DNA from: Shewanella sp. Arc9-LZ | GTDB taxonomy: Bacteria > Pseudomonadota > Gammaproteobacteria > Enterobacterales > Shewanellaceae | Length of the DNA stretch: 64,000 nucleotides | Direction of reading: 5' to 3' | Assembly: GCF_010092445.1 (NCBI RefSeq) | Contig: NZ_CP048031.1 | Span: forward strand, 1,488,001-1,552,000 | Shown: one piece after another, positions 54,422 through 64,000 of the stretch | Layout: each line of letters begins with the position of its first letter | Position numbering within the stretch: the stretch's first letter is position 1 | The notes under the pieces: model-generated | The model's database searches: none | Told to the model about the DNA's origin: nothing | The model's input: the letters and a program-made list of their open reading frames with translations, nothing else | Position numbers and translations under genes: made by a program

Positions 54422-56458
54422 TTAGAGTTTAAAGCGTTCAACAGAGGTGGTAAGTGAGTGAGCTAATTGATTTAATTGCTGGCTTTGCTGTGTCATTGAA
54501 GCTGACTCATGGGCATTTTGTTCTGCTGAATCGGCTGTTTGAGTCATCGTTTGCTCTATTTGTTGGCTATGGCTTACTTGTTCATTGGCTGCATGAGTAA
54601 TGCTTTGGCTCATGCCATTAATGGTGCTAAGCGCCGCCTCTATTTGTTCGATTGCATCATGCAACGACTGGCTTTGTTCTACACATTCACTGGCTTGTCT
54701 TTGCCCTTGTGAGATGGCTGTCACGGCATAGGTTGTTTCTTGTTGTAAGGCACTAATCATGGTTTGAATTTCGGCGGTTGCTAATTGCGTTCTAGAGGCT
54801 AATGAACGCACCTCATCAGCAACAACGGCAAATCCACGCCCATGCTCACCGGCCCTAGCGGCTTCAATAGCAGCATTTAAGGCCAACAAATTAGTTTGAT
54901 CGGCAATCGCACTGATGGTGGTTAAAATCCCACCAATATTATCACTGTGTTGACTGAGCTTTGCCATGGTCTCGACTGAGTCGCGCAAGCTGGTTGATAA
55001 GGCTTCAATACGGAAACGGTTATCATTAGCAATGGTTTTTATTTGTACTCCTTGCGAAGAGGCTAATTTAACATGTTGTTCAGATTCTGAAGCTTGCTCA
55101 TTGACTTGATTTGAACTGTGATGTATTTGCTCTGCAAGCTGCTTAGCTTGATTAATATTGTTAATTTGTCCGGCGGCCGAATGAGATATTGTCTCGCTTT
55201 GCGCTTGCGAGCGAAGAGCGGATTCATCTAGCAAGTGTGCATCACGACTAATGGCTTGCAATAAATTAGTTAGATCGTCAGACAGTTTATTGATGTTATC
55301 CATCAGCTCGCCAAACTCATCATTATTTCGTTTGGTTAATCTCCGAGATAAATCACCGCTGGCAATGCGCGATAATGCACTGTTAATGGCTTGTAGAGGG
55401 CCTAACATGGCTTTTGAGGTAAAGTAATAGATAAACATCGCCATTAACACAAACACCACTGCCATTGTAATAGCAAAAGTTTGTGCGGTACTTACTTCAT
55501 CAATCGCAACCATTTGTAATTGATGGAATCTTTCATTGGCAAGTTTGACCAATTGATCTAACTGAGTGTTGGTGGCATCAAAAAAGGTGTTAGCTTGCTG
55601 GTTACTATTTTCGGCTAAGCGCTGCTGATTGACGACATTTGCTTGTGCGAGGTATAAGGTCCCAGGGGTGTCGGTGAACTGTTTAATGGCTTGCAAGTTA
55701 GTGCCAAAGTCGACAAAAAGCGTAGTTGCACCCAATGGCTCTGCTTGTTGGGTTAAGTAGTTGCCATTAACCGTAATATTACCTAATAACATGGCCACAT
55801 CTTGTTTATGAATATTAACGGCATCAACAGAGGTTAATCGGCCAAGTTCTGTCATGGTATTGCCCAGAGTAAACAGCATGTCGTCGATGCGTACTCCGCC
55901 GCCAATGACTTCGTTTAATAACTGCTGCTCGCCCGACGGGGCTTCTATCAGTTCTAAATCAATCATATTGTTACTGGCATTAATTCGAACATTATCAAAT
56001 TGTTGTTTTAACGCGCTGAAGCTGTCGCGGTTTTGTCCTATTTCAAGTTTAGCGCTGAACATGATGTGCGATTGCTGTTCGTACTGCTGGTATGATTTTT
56101 GAGCTTGCGTTAATGACTGAAGCATTGTGGGTTGATCAGCAACTTTTGCAGATAATGTCTTTAATACCTCTCTGAACTCTAGTTGCAATTGCTTGAACTG
56201 CTTATAACTGAGGTCAATATTGTCATTATCGATTTGTGAATAAGCTAAACTGCCGGTTTTAGCCATTTTTAATAAGGTAATTTGTAAGGCATTTGACTGG
56301 TTTTGTACCGGTACTGCTAACGTTTCGATATTAATATTGGCTGTTTGAATTTTACTCAAGGAATGATAAAAAAAACTACTTCCAGCAAGCAGTAATAAGC
56401 CAATTGAGGCAAATCCTAATGCTATTTTTTGTTTGATTGTCAATTCGAATATTGTCAT
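54422..56458 (-). CDS. Methyl-accepting chemotaxis protein, two-TM type
   Basis: A 678-residue chemoreceptor. TM1 is about residues 12-30 ([19 protein letters not shown]), followed by a roughly 300-residue helical periplasmic sensor domain, and TM2 lies near 327-346 ([19 protein letters not shown]). A HAMP domain comes next ([34 protein letters not shown]), then the MCP signalling hairpin with [40 protein letters not shown]. The C-terminus lacks a CheR-tethering pentapeptide (ends SVERFKL). The ligand cannot be predicted. Confidence 0.93.
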   Translation of the reverse strand: MTIFELTIKQKIALGFASIGLLLLAGSSFFYHSLSKIQTANINIETLAVPVQNQSNALQITLLKMAKTGSLAYSQIDNDNIDLSYKQFKQLQLEFREVLKTLSAKVADQPTMLQSLTQAQKSYQQYEQQSHIMFSAKLEIGQNRDSFSALKQQFDNVRINASNNMIDLELIEAPSGEQQLLNEVIGGGVRIDDMLFTLGNTMTELGRLTSVDAVNIHKQDVAMLLGNITVNGNYLTQQAEPLGATTLFVDFGTNLQAIKQFTDTPGTLYLAQANVVNQQRLAENSNQQANTFFDATNTQLDQLVKLANERFHQLQMVAIDEVSTAQTFAITMAVVFVLMAMFIYYFTSKAMLGPLQAINSALSRIASGDLSRRLTKRNNDEFGELMDNINKLSDDLTNLLQAISRDAHLLDESALRSQAQSETISHSAAGQINNINQAKQLAEQIHHSSNQVNEQASESEQHVKLASSQGVQIKTIANDNRFRIEALSTSLRDSVETMAKLSQHSDNIGGILTTISAIADQTNLLALNAAIEAARAGEHGRGFAVVADEVRSLASRTQLATAEIQTMISALQQETTYAVTAISQGQRQASECVEQSQSLHDAIEQIEAALSTINGMSQSITHAANEQVSHSQQIEQTMTQTADSAEQNAHESASMTQQSQQLNQLAHSLTTSVERFKL

Positions 56459-56830
56459 TTAGTCTCTCATATTGTTATTTTTTTGACGTCATTCTTACTG
56501 TATTAATACTTAATCAAGCATGATTTTTGTCTAATAGTGACAAACTCTAGAGTAGTTGGTTGTTAAAATAATGTAAATGGCATTGTGTGAAAATAGAAAT
56601 ATACCTTTGTTTTTATAGTTATATTTTACTTTTTCAATCCAAATAGGTATTGAGCATGTGTGCCAATTGATTATGATTAATGAGCAATATCATTGAACCA
56701 TTCACAATCTAATAGGCAAACGATAATGCTTTGGGTATGATTTAAAAAGAGTCGTTGTTCTATTTTGAAATAATTCGCTTTATTGTTAGAAGGATTACTC
56801 TTATCACTATTTCAATTATTCGAGGTTAAT
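56459..56830. other. Divergent intergenic region MCP / FAH gene
   Basis: A 372-bp AT-rich region between divergent genes. I see no sigma-28 site for the chemoreceptor in either orientation and no other feature. Confidence 0.5.
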
Positions 56831-57523
56831 GTGAGTTTACAATCCGTTTCGCTAACGCAATCAAATGGCCAAGTACGCCTCGTCTCGCCATCAAAAATCA
56901 TTTGTATTGGGCGTAATTATGCTGAGCATATTGACGAGCTCGGTAACGAAATTCCTGATGATATGGTAGTGTTCCTTAAACCAAACTCAGCCATTACCAC
57001 TACTTTGTGTAGTCACTTAGGTGAGCCTTTACATTATGAAGCCGAATTATGCTTTATGGTAAATAATGGTCAGTTTAGTGCAGTTGGTGTTGGGCTTGAT
57101 ATGACTAAGCGTGAGCTGCAAACCAATTTAAAAACTAAAGGCTTACCGTGGGAGCGTTCTAAAGCTTTTGATGGTTCGGCGTTATTCAGCGAATTTATTG
57201 CTATAACGCCAGACATCAAAGATTGGTGCTTTCAATTAACCATTGATAATGCCGTGACGCAATTAGGTCATCAGCAATTAATGATGTACCAGCCACACGC
57301 TATTTATAACGCCGTCAGTGAGTTTATGAGCTTAAATGATGGTGACATTGTGATGACAGGGACACCCAAAGGCGTAGGCGTGGTGACGGAAAATACTACC
57401 TTTGAGTTGAGCTTATGGGCAAATGTACCATTTACTGTATTTGAGGCTGCGCTGTCGGGGGAAAAACCGATTGAACAGCTTTGTGGTAACCCAAAGATCG
57501 TTAAGCAATGGCTGGCTAAATAA
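56831..57523 (+). CDS. Fumarylacetoacetate hydrolase (FAH) family protein
   Basis: A 230-residue enzyme of the FAH family (YcgM-like; acylpyruvase or oxaloacetate tautomerase activities occur in the family). The start is GTG at 56831 with CGAGG 5-6 bp upstream; the longer frame from a TTG at 56783 has no support. Motifs: IICIGRNYAEHIDELGNEIPDDMVVFLKPNSAI at the start, the metal-binding YEAELCFMV, and GDIVMTGTPKGVG. The substrate is unknown. It stands alone and ends at a strong terminator. Confidence 0.9.
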   Translation: MSLQSVSLTQSNGQVRLVSPSKIICIGRNYAEHIDELGNEIPDDMVVFLKPNSAITTTLCSHLGEPLHYEAELCFMVNNGQFSAVGVGLDMTKRELQTNLKTKGLPWERSKAFDGSALFSEFIAITPDIKDWCFQLTIDNAVTQLGHQQLMMYQPHAIYNAVSEFMSLNDGDIVMTGTPKGVGVVTENTTFELSLWANVPFTVFEAALSGEKPIEQLCGNPKIVKQWLAK

Positions 57524-57551
57524 CGTTAGGCCGTGCAATAAAGAATACTCG

Positions 57552-57589
57552 AAAAAAATGACCCTCTTACTAAAGAGGGTCATTTTTTT
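57552..57589. terminator. Strong bidirectional terminator
   Basis: AAAAAAATGACCCTCTT and AAGAGGGTCATTTTTTT form a 17-bp stem with a 5-nt loop and long A/T tracts on both sides. It ends the FAH gene and the convergent minus-strand group. Confidence 0.95.
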
Positions 57590-57615
57590 ATGAAGACATT
57601 AAATGGGTATTAATG

Positions 57616-57873
57616 CTATTGCATTAACGCTACGGCTTCCATGTCTAGCTCGATATCAGTGCAACCTTTAGCGCAATAAATCCCTGGGGCTTTAGCGTTT
57701 TTTGGTGCCTTTTTAGTATTAGGCGGTAATTGCAGTGTTAGTGGTTTATTACAGTCGCTGCAAGTTGCGCTGTTGCCTTTGAGCATGCGTTTTATCAGAT
57801 TTTTTTGTTGATTAAAGGATGCCAATGTCGGTTCATTAATCGCTGAAAAATCGAGTTTCTGTGTATCGCTCAT
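57616..57873 (-). CDS. Small cysteine-rich (probable zinc-binding) protein
   Basis: An 85-residue protein I cannot name. It has CSDC (TCSDCNKPLTLQL) and, 30 residues later, CAKGC (GIYCAKGCTDIEL), i.e. two Cys pairs that could bind one zinc. The rest is charged. CAGGAACC precedes the ATG at the proper distance. It follows pfaD by 63 bp on the same strand, so it may be transcribed with it, but nothing links it to lipid synthesis. Confidence 0.75.
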   Translation of the reverse strand: MSDTQKLDFSAINEPTLASFNQQKNLIKRMLKGNSATCSDCNKPLTLQLPPNTKKAPKNAKAPGIYCAKGCTDIELDMEAVALMQ

Positions 57874-57936
57874 GTCGGTTCCTGTCTATCTCGTTGAGCT
57901 CGCAATAAAGCGAGATCAATCTATTCACTTGGTCGA

Positions 57937-59565
57937 TCACTTTACTTGATCAACTGGGCGCCAGCGTTGTAATGCTACCGGAAGGCTAACACCTTGTGCT
58001 GTTAATAAATTAACTCGGGCCAAATAAGCTGCGCCATGCATTAAGTGTTTGGCTAAGTCTACTGCATGACGCTGGGTGTAGTCATCTAAATAACTGCCTT
58101 TAGCCCATGCGTTAAATGCGCCGAGTGCCGGACCAGCCCAGATTTGATAATCCATCTCGCGACCAAGCTCACCAGTGTTTGACCAACGGCTAGACAGACC
58201 TAAATACCAACGGAAAATCAGCGCCATTTTACGTTTAGGATTATCTTTAGCACGCTCGATTTGCTTTGGGTCGCGCTCATTAAAATGCGCTACCGTGCCA
58301 GCCCAAATATCATCCAGGCTTGAGCGGAATACTTGTTTTTCAAGTTTTTCACGCTCGTCGCTTGGAATGGCTTCAATCGAATCATAGCGGGTATAAATTT
58401 CGTATAACTTGTTGGCGCGCATTGGAAATAAGGTGCCACGTTTTACTACTTGCAGCTTAACGCCCATTTCGAACATATCGGCAGCAGGTGCCATCGTCAC
58501 ATCAGCCATTTCTGTGGTGGCCAGTAATTTACGAGTATGCTCGCTGGCTCCCGCTTCTACACAAGCCTGGTTGATTGAACCGGTAACAATGTAGGCTGCG
58601 CCCATATGAAAAGTCGCCAGTGCTGCGTCAGGCGTGCCAACACCACCACCGGCACCAACCCGAATAGGGGTTTTATACTTGTACTGTGCTTGTACTTCAT
58701 CTTTTAATGCCAAAATAGTCGGCAGTAAAGTGACTAATGGTCGATTGTCTGTATGACCGCCAGAGTCTGCTTCAGCAGTAATATCATCAGCCATAGGCAC
58801 TAATTGAGCCAGTTCCATTTGTTCTGCGCTAATAAGTCCTTCATCCACCAACTGTTGCAGTATTTTAACGGGCGCAGGTTGCATAAACTTAATCGCCACT
58901 TCAGTACGGCTGATTTTCGCAATTACTTTATTGTCTATTTGCACATCACCGTGTGCATCACGGCTTAAGCCTGCTGCGCGGTAATAGACAATTTGTGGGG
59001 TTAAGCCTAAAAAGGCAGATGCCTCAACAGTACGCACTTTGTGTTTTAAAAATAGCTCGACACTGCCACGTTCAAGTGCGGGTTCACTTGGGCTGTGGAT
59101 TAAATTAAACGCATAAGGCCCGTTTGGCAGCGCGGCTTGAATGCGGTTAATCGCTTGCTCAACTCGAGATGGAATTAACCCTGCTGCGCCAAATGAACAT
59201 AAAATACCCGCCTGACCTAACGCAATAACCAGTTCTTCAGAAGAAATACCATTGGCCATTGCGCCAGCATGATAGGCGAATTTTACTCCATGCACGCGGC
59301 GGAAATTACTGTCACCTAAGCTTTGGGTGCCAAGGGCAGGGGCAAATGCGCTGACTGGCAGAGCATTTGCTGCAGTAATAGCATCGGTTACGACTTGGGC
59401 TTGCTGAGCAACCCCTAAGCCTTGTTGTGTGTCGTTAACCACATAACACGCTTGTGATAAATCTTTAAGCTTCTTATCCATGCCTACAGGGTCAAAACTG
59501 ACGTGTTGCTGGCTAACTTGCCATGGCCAAGGAGAAAGCTTTTCGTTATGCACTTGAGTTGTCAT
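57937..59565 (-). CDS. pfaD: PfaD, enoyl reductase of polyunsaturated fatty acid synthase
   Basis: PfaD is the FMN-type enoyl reductase acting in trans with the PfaA-C megasynthase that makes EPA or DHA. The 542 residues match the Shewanella size. Typical stretches: HGVKFAYHAGAMANGISSEELVIALGQAGILCSFGAAGLI, TADSGGHTDNRPLVTLLPTILAL, RVGAGGGVGTPDAALATFHMGAAYIVTGSINQACVEAG, all part of the FMN-binding TIM barrel. AAAGGAATAATA precedes the ATG, 17 bp after the pfaC stop. Confidence 0.96.
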   Translation of the reverse strand: MTTQVHNEKLSPWPWQVSQQHVSFDPVGMDKKLKDLSQACYVVNDTQQGLGVAQQAQVVTDAITAANALPVSAFAPALGTQSLGDSNFRRVHGVKFAYHAGAMANGISSEELVIALGQAGILCSFGAAGLIPSRVEQAINRIQAALPNGPYAFNLIHSPSEPALERGSVELFLKHKVRTVEASAFLGLTPQIVYYRAAGLSRDAHGDVQIDNKVIAKISRTEVAIKFMQPAPVKILQQLVDEGLISAEQMELAQLVPMADDITAEADSGGHTDNRPLVTLLPTILALKDEVQAQYKYKTPIRVGAGGGVGTPDAALATFHMGAAYIVTGSINQACVEAGASEHTRKLLATTEMADVTMAPAADMFEMGVKLQVVKRGTLFPMRANKLYEIYTRYDSIEAIPSDEREKLEKQVFRSSLDDIWAGTVAHFNERDPKQIERAKDNPKRKMALIFRWYLGLSSRWSNTGELGREMDYQIWAGPALGAFNAWAKGSYLDDYTQRHAVDLAKHLMHGAAYLARVNLLTAQGVSLPVALQRWRPVDQVK

Positions 59566-59582
59566 TATTATTCCTTTTTGGC

Positions 59583-62500
59583 CTAAGCTTCTTCAATACA
59601 GATGGCGATATCTTTGACTTCATAAATGCGCAGACCATCTTTACTGAGGTTTGCGTCGCCTATTATGATGCGTTTACCGTCTTCATCTTTTACTGCACTG
59701 ATATGTACATCAAGTGACATTTGTTTGTTAAGTGGGTTAATTTGACCGCGATATTTCCATTTAATATCCGACAATATTTGGCCAAATTTTGGATTAGTGA
59801 AACCTTTACCTAGGTCTGTACTGATGGCGTAAGTTTGCATCAACTCGATCACGGCTTCAACACCTAATGAGCCGGGCATAACCGGATCTTGATGGAAGTG
59901 GAATTGGAAGAACCAATCACTTGGGTCAATAGTGCGTGACGCAGCAAGATAGCCTTTACCGTATTTGCCGCCTGCTTCAATAATTTCGGCTTGGTCGATA
60001 AAGTTAAGCTGGCCGCCCGCTAAACAATAATGCGGTTGGCTAGTTGGCGGATTAAACACCCGTGACTGTTTATCCAATAAATTAACGCTGATGTCTGCCG
60101 CGACGTTATTATCAATATGCCATGGCTGAGTAATTTTGCCATTATCTATGCCGAGCTGGTTTTTGAGCGCATCACCTTTAAAGTAACCAAATACCGCACT
60201 ACCCGTGTAAAACGGCTCGTTATCGACACTTAACTCAAAGGTGAAGCTTTGAATAATGTTACTGCCAGCAATGACGGTTGATAATAGCTTTGAATCATTG
60301 ACGATAGTTTTGCCGCGTAAATCGACATGACGTAATAATTTTCCGCCACCGTCTAAGTTACGGAAAAATAGCTCTTGCCCAGGAAAGCCTAAGGTGGTGC
60401 CCATGTAGCCAGAAATAAAGCCATTGGGTTGTAATGAAATTTCCATTAACACCGAATAAGGCATTACCGCTTGGTGGCTGTTTTTTGCAAAGTACCAAGC
60501 ATCTGCTGGCACTTCGTATTCTGCTATACATGATGATGGCTTTTTCAATTCGCCGCGTTTACCGTTAATTTCAACCACGCGAGTGGTTAACTGTAAGTCG
60601 CCACAAGGTGTGCGCGGTGGGATAAGTCCGCGGTAAATACTAAAGTCAGGACCAAAGCATTTTTCGATATCGCCAGTAGCAAATTCAAACATATGGTATG
60701 GGGTAAATGGCACGGTATCAGGCACGCGATTAGCGTACTTTGAATCGGCACTGACTATGGGCGCTTCAACGTGTTTTAGTGGAATAACGCCCTTGTTACT
60801 CGGGGCGTTTAAATCTGGAACTTGCGCCATTAACGGGGCTTTGTTGGTAATCACTTTACTGCTAGCGTTTGAATCAACGGTAGGGCTAGTGTTGGCTGTG
60901 TTTAACGAGATAAGCGGATAACGAGCACATTCGGCATCTTCTTTAATCATCACACCCAAGTTTTGGAAATCGACCACGACTTTACCATTGAGTAAAATAT
61001 CAATATTGGCTTTAGCGTAAGGGCGAGGATGAATACCGATTTCAGTCACTTCCATGCGATAAGTCAGCTCAGCCGTTTGTGGTAACACTTGGCCACGACA
61101 GCGAACTTTTTGCGAAGCATTTTCCAATGGTTGGAATCGACCATTTTCTACTAGAGTATGCATACCAATGTGGATCATAAAGAACTGTAATAGCTGGCCA
61201 CAACCTTCTGCCATTAGCGAGCCTGCCATCACTTGGTCGCCTTGGAAATGACAAGGGAAATACCAATGGTCTGGCGCAATGTGTTTATGACCTTCGAGTA
61301 AGCCTAAGCCCCACGTACCACCTTGTGTTTGTAATTGACTCACTCGCTCAATCATTAAGAACTTTTCAGAGGCAAAACAAAGCGATTTTTGCACCCCAGT
61401 TTGTAGCTGATGCGCGACATGGTCGCCACCAAAACAGCTGCCAATATCACCGGTCAGTAAATGATGAATTTGACCATAATCAAATGCCGTTTGGCTGCAA
61501 TGGAGTAATGGGGTAAAGGTTGGTTTATTCGGATTGTTGAGCACTTGTTGACGATGTTTTATTTCATCTTCAGTTTGAATAACGCCTTTACCATCGGCCA
61601 GTTCTTGGTCGGTAAAGAAGCCTGCACAACCGCCATCCATTTTTAGGATCATCTTGTCGCCTACGAAACATTCGTAAGAGAAAAAGAATAATAACGTGTC
61701 GCCATTGCTGGCAAAGTTATTGATTTTAATGTCGTAACGCAGAGTGTCGCCGCCACGGGGTAAATCTTCTAAGAAGGTTAAAGTACAATCTAATAAGCGA
61801 TAAACCCGCTCGCCTTTGTTTTCAAAATCGATACCTAAATAACTGATCAACATTAAATCGCACTGGCCCGATTCTACCGCGACAGCCCAAGGGATTTGAC
61901 CATCCACTAAATACGGGGCATCGACGGGGATGTCGTATTCTGTAGTCATTGAACACGGTTTGTATTGATTCATGGTGGCATCGAGTTTAGTGACGCGTGA
62001 CACCAATAAATAATCTGTGGTCGGTAAGCGAACTCGGCGCGAGTAACTGTCGATAATGGCGTAATCTGAGCCAAATACTTTAGCGATATCGCCTTCGGCA
62101 TATTCAACTAAATCAGCGTAATTCCAAATACACGGTTTATTCGCTGGAATAGGTGCAGTGTAAGCGGGCACACAAGCATGATTAGGTTGGATTAACCTGG
62201 CAGGGCTAATGGTTTCACTCTTAACCGCGGTTTGTACTGCAGCATGAACCGCATAAGTATTAGCAGCCGGAGACGCGACTTGAGTCGCAGTTGTCTGATG
62301 GCTAAAACCAGCCAATTGAGATCGTAATAAACTGTCGGCTACTTTCAAGCCTGCATCTCGGCTGGCCAAATAAGCTAAATGCGCTTGTTGTGCTAACCAC
62401 TGATTTTGTTGAAATGCCGTTAAATGTGCAGGTGGAATAGCATGATTTGTCATACTGGCAACCCTTGGTTGCTTTGGAATTGTTTTATCGGGGATATTTT

Positions 62501-64000
62501 CTGACATAAGAGGCTCGGCGATATTCTCGCTATTATTGACGCTAAGAGGGCTATTATCACGAATAGTTGGTTGCTTACTTTCAATGGTGTTGACCACCGT
62601 TGGGGCGATATCAGCACATTGATTGATAATACTGTCGAGCGCATCAAGTGGGCTGTCGATAATGTGTTGGTAAATATCGCGACCACCTAAACTGACTTGT
62701 TTAATTAAGCTTAACTTACTGCCCGTAGCCAGTTGTTGAGTTAAATTATTGCCCAGTCTAGCGTGCAATGCGTGTTGTTGCGCCGCAGAAACAGACAGAT
62801 TAACTTGTGAGTATTGATTGTCGCTGCTGGTGAATACACTGGCATTGATAGACGGTTTATCGATGTGACGAGTTTGCACTAAACCGTGCAGCAAACTGGC
62901 CATGCCAGAAGCAGCAAATGTATGACCGAGAATATCATGAGCTTTACTCAATAACGGCGCTGAGCTGACCGCGATTGCAGCATCAGTTAATTCTTGGGCA
63001 AACTGTTGGCCTTGAGTTGTTAATATACATTCAGGTGATTGGTTTAACTCAACAACATCTGCTGATAATTCGGCTGGTAATTGTGTTGGTAATTGTGACA
63101 ATGGCGTAAAGTTAACGCTGTCGATACTGGCATAGCTGTCAAGCTGAGTGTGTGCTGCATTGGTTTGTTGCAGCACGAGTGCGCCAGCCCCTTCACCCAC
63201 TAACCAATCTGTTGAACTTAATCCTTTGGCGTTAAGTTTTGCGGTATTGAACAACATATTTTCAATGCTGCCAGACAGGTCTACAGCGGCAATAATGATT
63301 GCATCTAATGGCTCTTGTAACGAGCCTAACGCAAACAAGTTTTGCGCCACATCGATACAGCGGTTAACTGATTGCTCGCCTGCAGAAATGGTAAATGCCG
63401 GGCCGTTGAAATCCCATAATGAGGCTATCCGTGACGCCATAATATTACCAATAAAGCTGGTGTACTGGTTAAGCTTAGCGGCGTCGAGCACACTGTCCAT
63501 CGCAATGGTTTCAAGGCTGTCATATTCCGCTGTAGATAATTGAATACCTTGAGCGTTAAGGCTTTGAGCTATTTGGCTATGTAAGTTAACTCGACCGCGG
63601 AATTGATGAAGTTCGAGTTCGGTTTCCATGGCGACTAATACCGCGACTTTACTGCCTGGTGTTAGCTTGGCATCGGCGATAGCTTCATCGGCAACTTTGA
63701 TCAACAGTAGTTGTTGCGATATTAAGCGATCATCTTCATTGGGTGGCACTTTAAACCGCAAGAAATCAAAATCGAATTGATCGATATACGCGCCTTGTGG
63801 TACTTCAGTGATGCCATATTGGGCTAATAGTTCAGGATGTTTGTCTAAGCCTTTCCAGCGCTGAGTGGGTAGCGGGCTAAAGATGGCTTGTTTGGCGATG
63901 ATTTTTTTCGCCAGTGCATCAATACTGCTGCATTGACCAAAATGCGCAGCCATGCCGGTAATGTGCATCGGCGTTTCTGCATCAACTAACGCTGTGCTGC
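59583..64000 (-). CDS. pfaC: PfaC, polyunsaturated fatty acid synthase subunit (5' part outside window)
   Basis: The C-terminal 1472 or so residues of PfaC; the frame stays open to the window edge, and full-length PfaC has around 2000 residues, so the first ketosynthase is missing here. The visible part starts with a ketosynthase-like chain-length factor; at the nucleophile position GPAFTISAGEQSVNRCIDVA has E/Q instead of Cys, as expected of a CLF. A Pro/Ala/Ser-rich linker follows. Two FabA-like dehydratase repeats come next, each with a pseudo-hotdog half; the active ones carry CHFQGDQVMAGSLMAEG and FHFHQDPVMPGSLGVEA, with the catalytic histidine in the HF pair. It heads pfaD. Confidence 0.95.
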   Translation of the reverse strand, partial: STALVDAETPMHITGMAAHFGQCSSIDALAKKIIAKQAIFSPLPTQRWKGLDKHPELLAQYGITEVPQGAYIDQFDFDFLRFKVPPNEDDRLISQQLLLIKVADEAIADAKLTPGSKVAVLVAMETELELHQFRGRVNLHSQIAQSLNAQGIQLSTAEYDSLETIAMDSVLDAAKLNQYTSFIGNIMASRIASLWDFNGPAFTISAGEQSVNRCIDVAQNLFALGSLQEPLDAIIIAAVDLSGSIENMLFNTAKLNAKGLSSTDWLVGEGAGALVLQQTNAAHTQLDSYASIDSVNFTPLSQLPTQLPAELSADVVELNQSPECILTTQGQQFAQELTDAAIAVSSAPLLSKAHDILGHTFAASGMASLLHGLVQTRHIDKPSINASVFTSSDNQYSQVNLSVSAAQQHALHARLGNNLTQQLATGSKLSLIKQVSLGGRDIYQHIIDSPLDALDSIINQCADIAPTVVNTIESKQPTIRDNSPLSVNNSENIAEPLMSENIPDKTIPKQPRVASMTNHAIPPAHLTAFQQNQWLAQQAHLAYLASRDAGLKVADSLLRSQLAGFSHQTTATQVASPAANTYAVHAAVQTAVKSETISPARLIQPNHACVPAYTAPIPANKPCIWNYADLVEYAEGDIAKVFGSDYAIIDSYSRRVRLPTTDYLLVSRVTKLDATMNQYKPCSMTTEYDIPVDAPYLVDGQIPWAVAVESGQCDLMLISYLGIDFENKGERVYRLLDCTLTFLEDLPRGGDTLRYDIKINNFASNGDTLLFFFSYECFVGDKMILKMDGGCAGFFTDQELADGKGVIQTEDEIKHRQQVLNNPNKPTFTPLLHCSQTAFDYGQIHHLLTGDIGSCFGGDHVAHQLQTGVQKSLCFASEKFLMIERVSQLQTQGGTWGLGLLEGHKHIAPDHWYFPCHFQGDQVMAGSLMAEGCGQLLQFFMIHIGMHTLVENGRFQPLENASQKVRCRGQVLPQTAELTYRMEVTEIGIHPRPYAKANIDILLNGKVVVDFQNLGVMIKEDAECARYPLISLNTANTSPTVDSNASSKVITNKAPLMAQVPDLNAPSNKGVIPLKHVEAPIVSADSKYANRVPDTVPFTPYHMFEFATGDIEKCFGPDFSIYRGLIPPRTPCGDLQLTTRVVEINGKRGELKKPSSCIAEYEVPADAWYFAKNSHQAVMPYSVLMEISLQPNGFISGYMGTTLGFPGQELFFRNLDGGGKLLRHVDLRGKTIVNDSKLLSTVIAGSNIIQSFTFELSVDNEPFYTGSAVFGYFKGDALKNQLGIDNGKITQPWHIDNNVAADISVNLLDKQSRVFNPPTSQPHYCLAGGQLNFIDQAEIIEAGGKYGKGYLAASRTIDPSDWFFQFHFHQDPVMPGSLGVEAVIELMQTYAISTDLGKGFTNPKFGQILSDIKWKYRGQINPLNKQMSLDVHISAVKDEDGKRIIIGDANLSKDGLRIYEVKDIAICIEEA

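Noticed and set aside
61069..61266. Short minus-strand frame in the pfaC region
   Set aside because: Out of frame with the long, clearly conserved PfaC reading frame on the same strand.
1..64000. tRNA or rRNA genes, prophage or integrase genes, riboswitches
   Set aside because: I looked for clover-leaf-like and rRNA-like segments, integrase-like proteins and known aptamer cores and saw none I could support.

Overview
The window looks like chromosomal DNA of a marine gammaproteobacterium, most probably a Shewanella. I infer this from protein-family knowledge and gene order, not from a search. The evidence is a polar-flagellum cluster with FlrA/FlrB/FlrC control and the FlhF/FlhG pair, a chemotaxis block ending in ParC/ParP-type genes, and a pfaC-pfaD pair typical of the omega-3 polyunsaturated fatty acid synthases of marine Shewanella and relatives.

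Layout. 1-9.9 kb holds rod/hook genes flgD (5' end outside the window), flgE and, behind a sigma-54-type promoter, flgFGHIJKL. 9.9-14.6 kb holds two near-identical flagellins, flaG, fliD, a FliT-like gene and fliS. 14.6-15.3 kb is non-coding and contains copy 1 of a roughly 200-bp repeat with terminal inverted repeats. 15.3-19.7 kb holds flrA and flrBC. 20-26.3 kb holds fliEFGHIJ, 26.6-33.6 kb fliKLMNOPQR-flhB, and 33.7-38.8 kb flhAFG-fliA. 38.9-46.8 kb holds cheYZAB, an unnamed membrane protein gene, parC-like, parP-like, cheW and a DUF2802 gene. All of this runs on the + strand.

From 46.9 kb the content changes. There is an RNA m5C methyltransferase and a DUF2461 gene (minus strand) separated by copy 2 of the repeat in the opposite orientation. 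Next come a rimK cluster (retropepsin-like protease, RimK, AstE/aspartoacylase-like hydrolase), an Aer-like PAS chemoreceptor, a convergent two-TM chemoreceptor, an FAH-family hydrolase, a small cysteine-rich protein, and the minus-strand pfaC (5' end beyond the window)-pfaD pair.

How it works together. FlrA, a sigma-54 activator, heads the hierarchy. Six sites with GG-N10-GC spacing lie in front of flgF, fliD, flrB, fliE, fliK and flhA, which fits FlrA/FlrC control of the middle genes. FliA (sigma-28) is encoded at the end of flhAFG, and a near-perfect sigma-28 site precedes the second flagellin. FlhF/FlhG place and count the flagellum, ParC/ParP tether the chemoreceptor array to the pole, and CheAYZBW carry signals from receptors such as the two at 52.7-56.5 kb.

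Most of the window is a well-known type of locus. I did not find a convincing wholly new system. The less ordinary items are the inverted pair of MITE-like repeats, flagellin gene conversion, a 12-bp tandem repeat inside flrB, a long perfect hairpin before fliE, an NPEH cleavage motif in FlhB, and a possible 24-residue membrane peptide after fliG.
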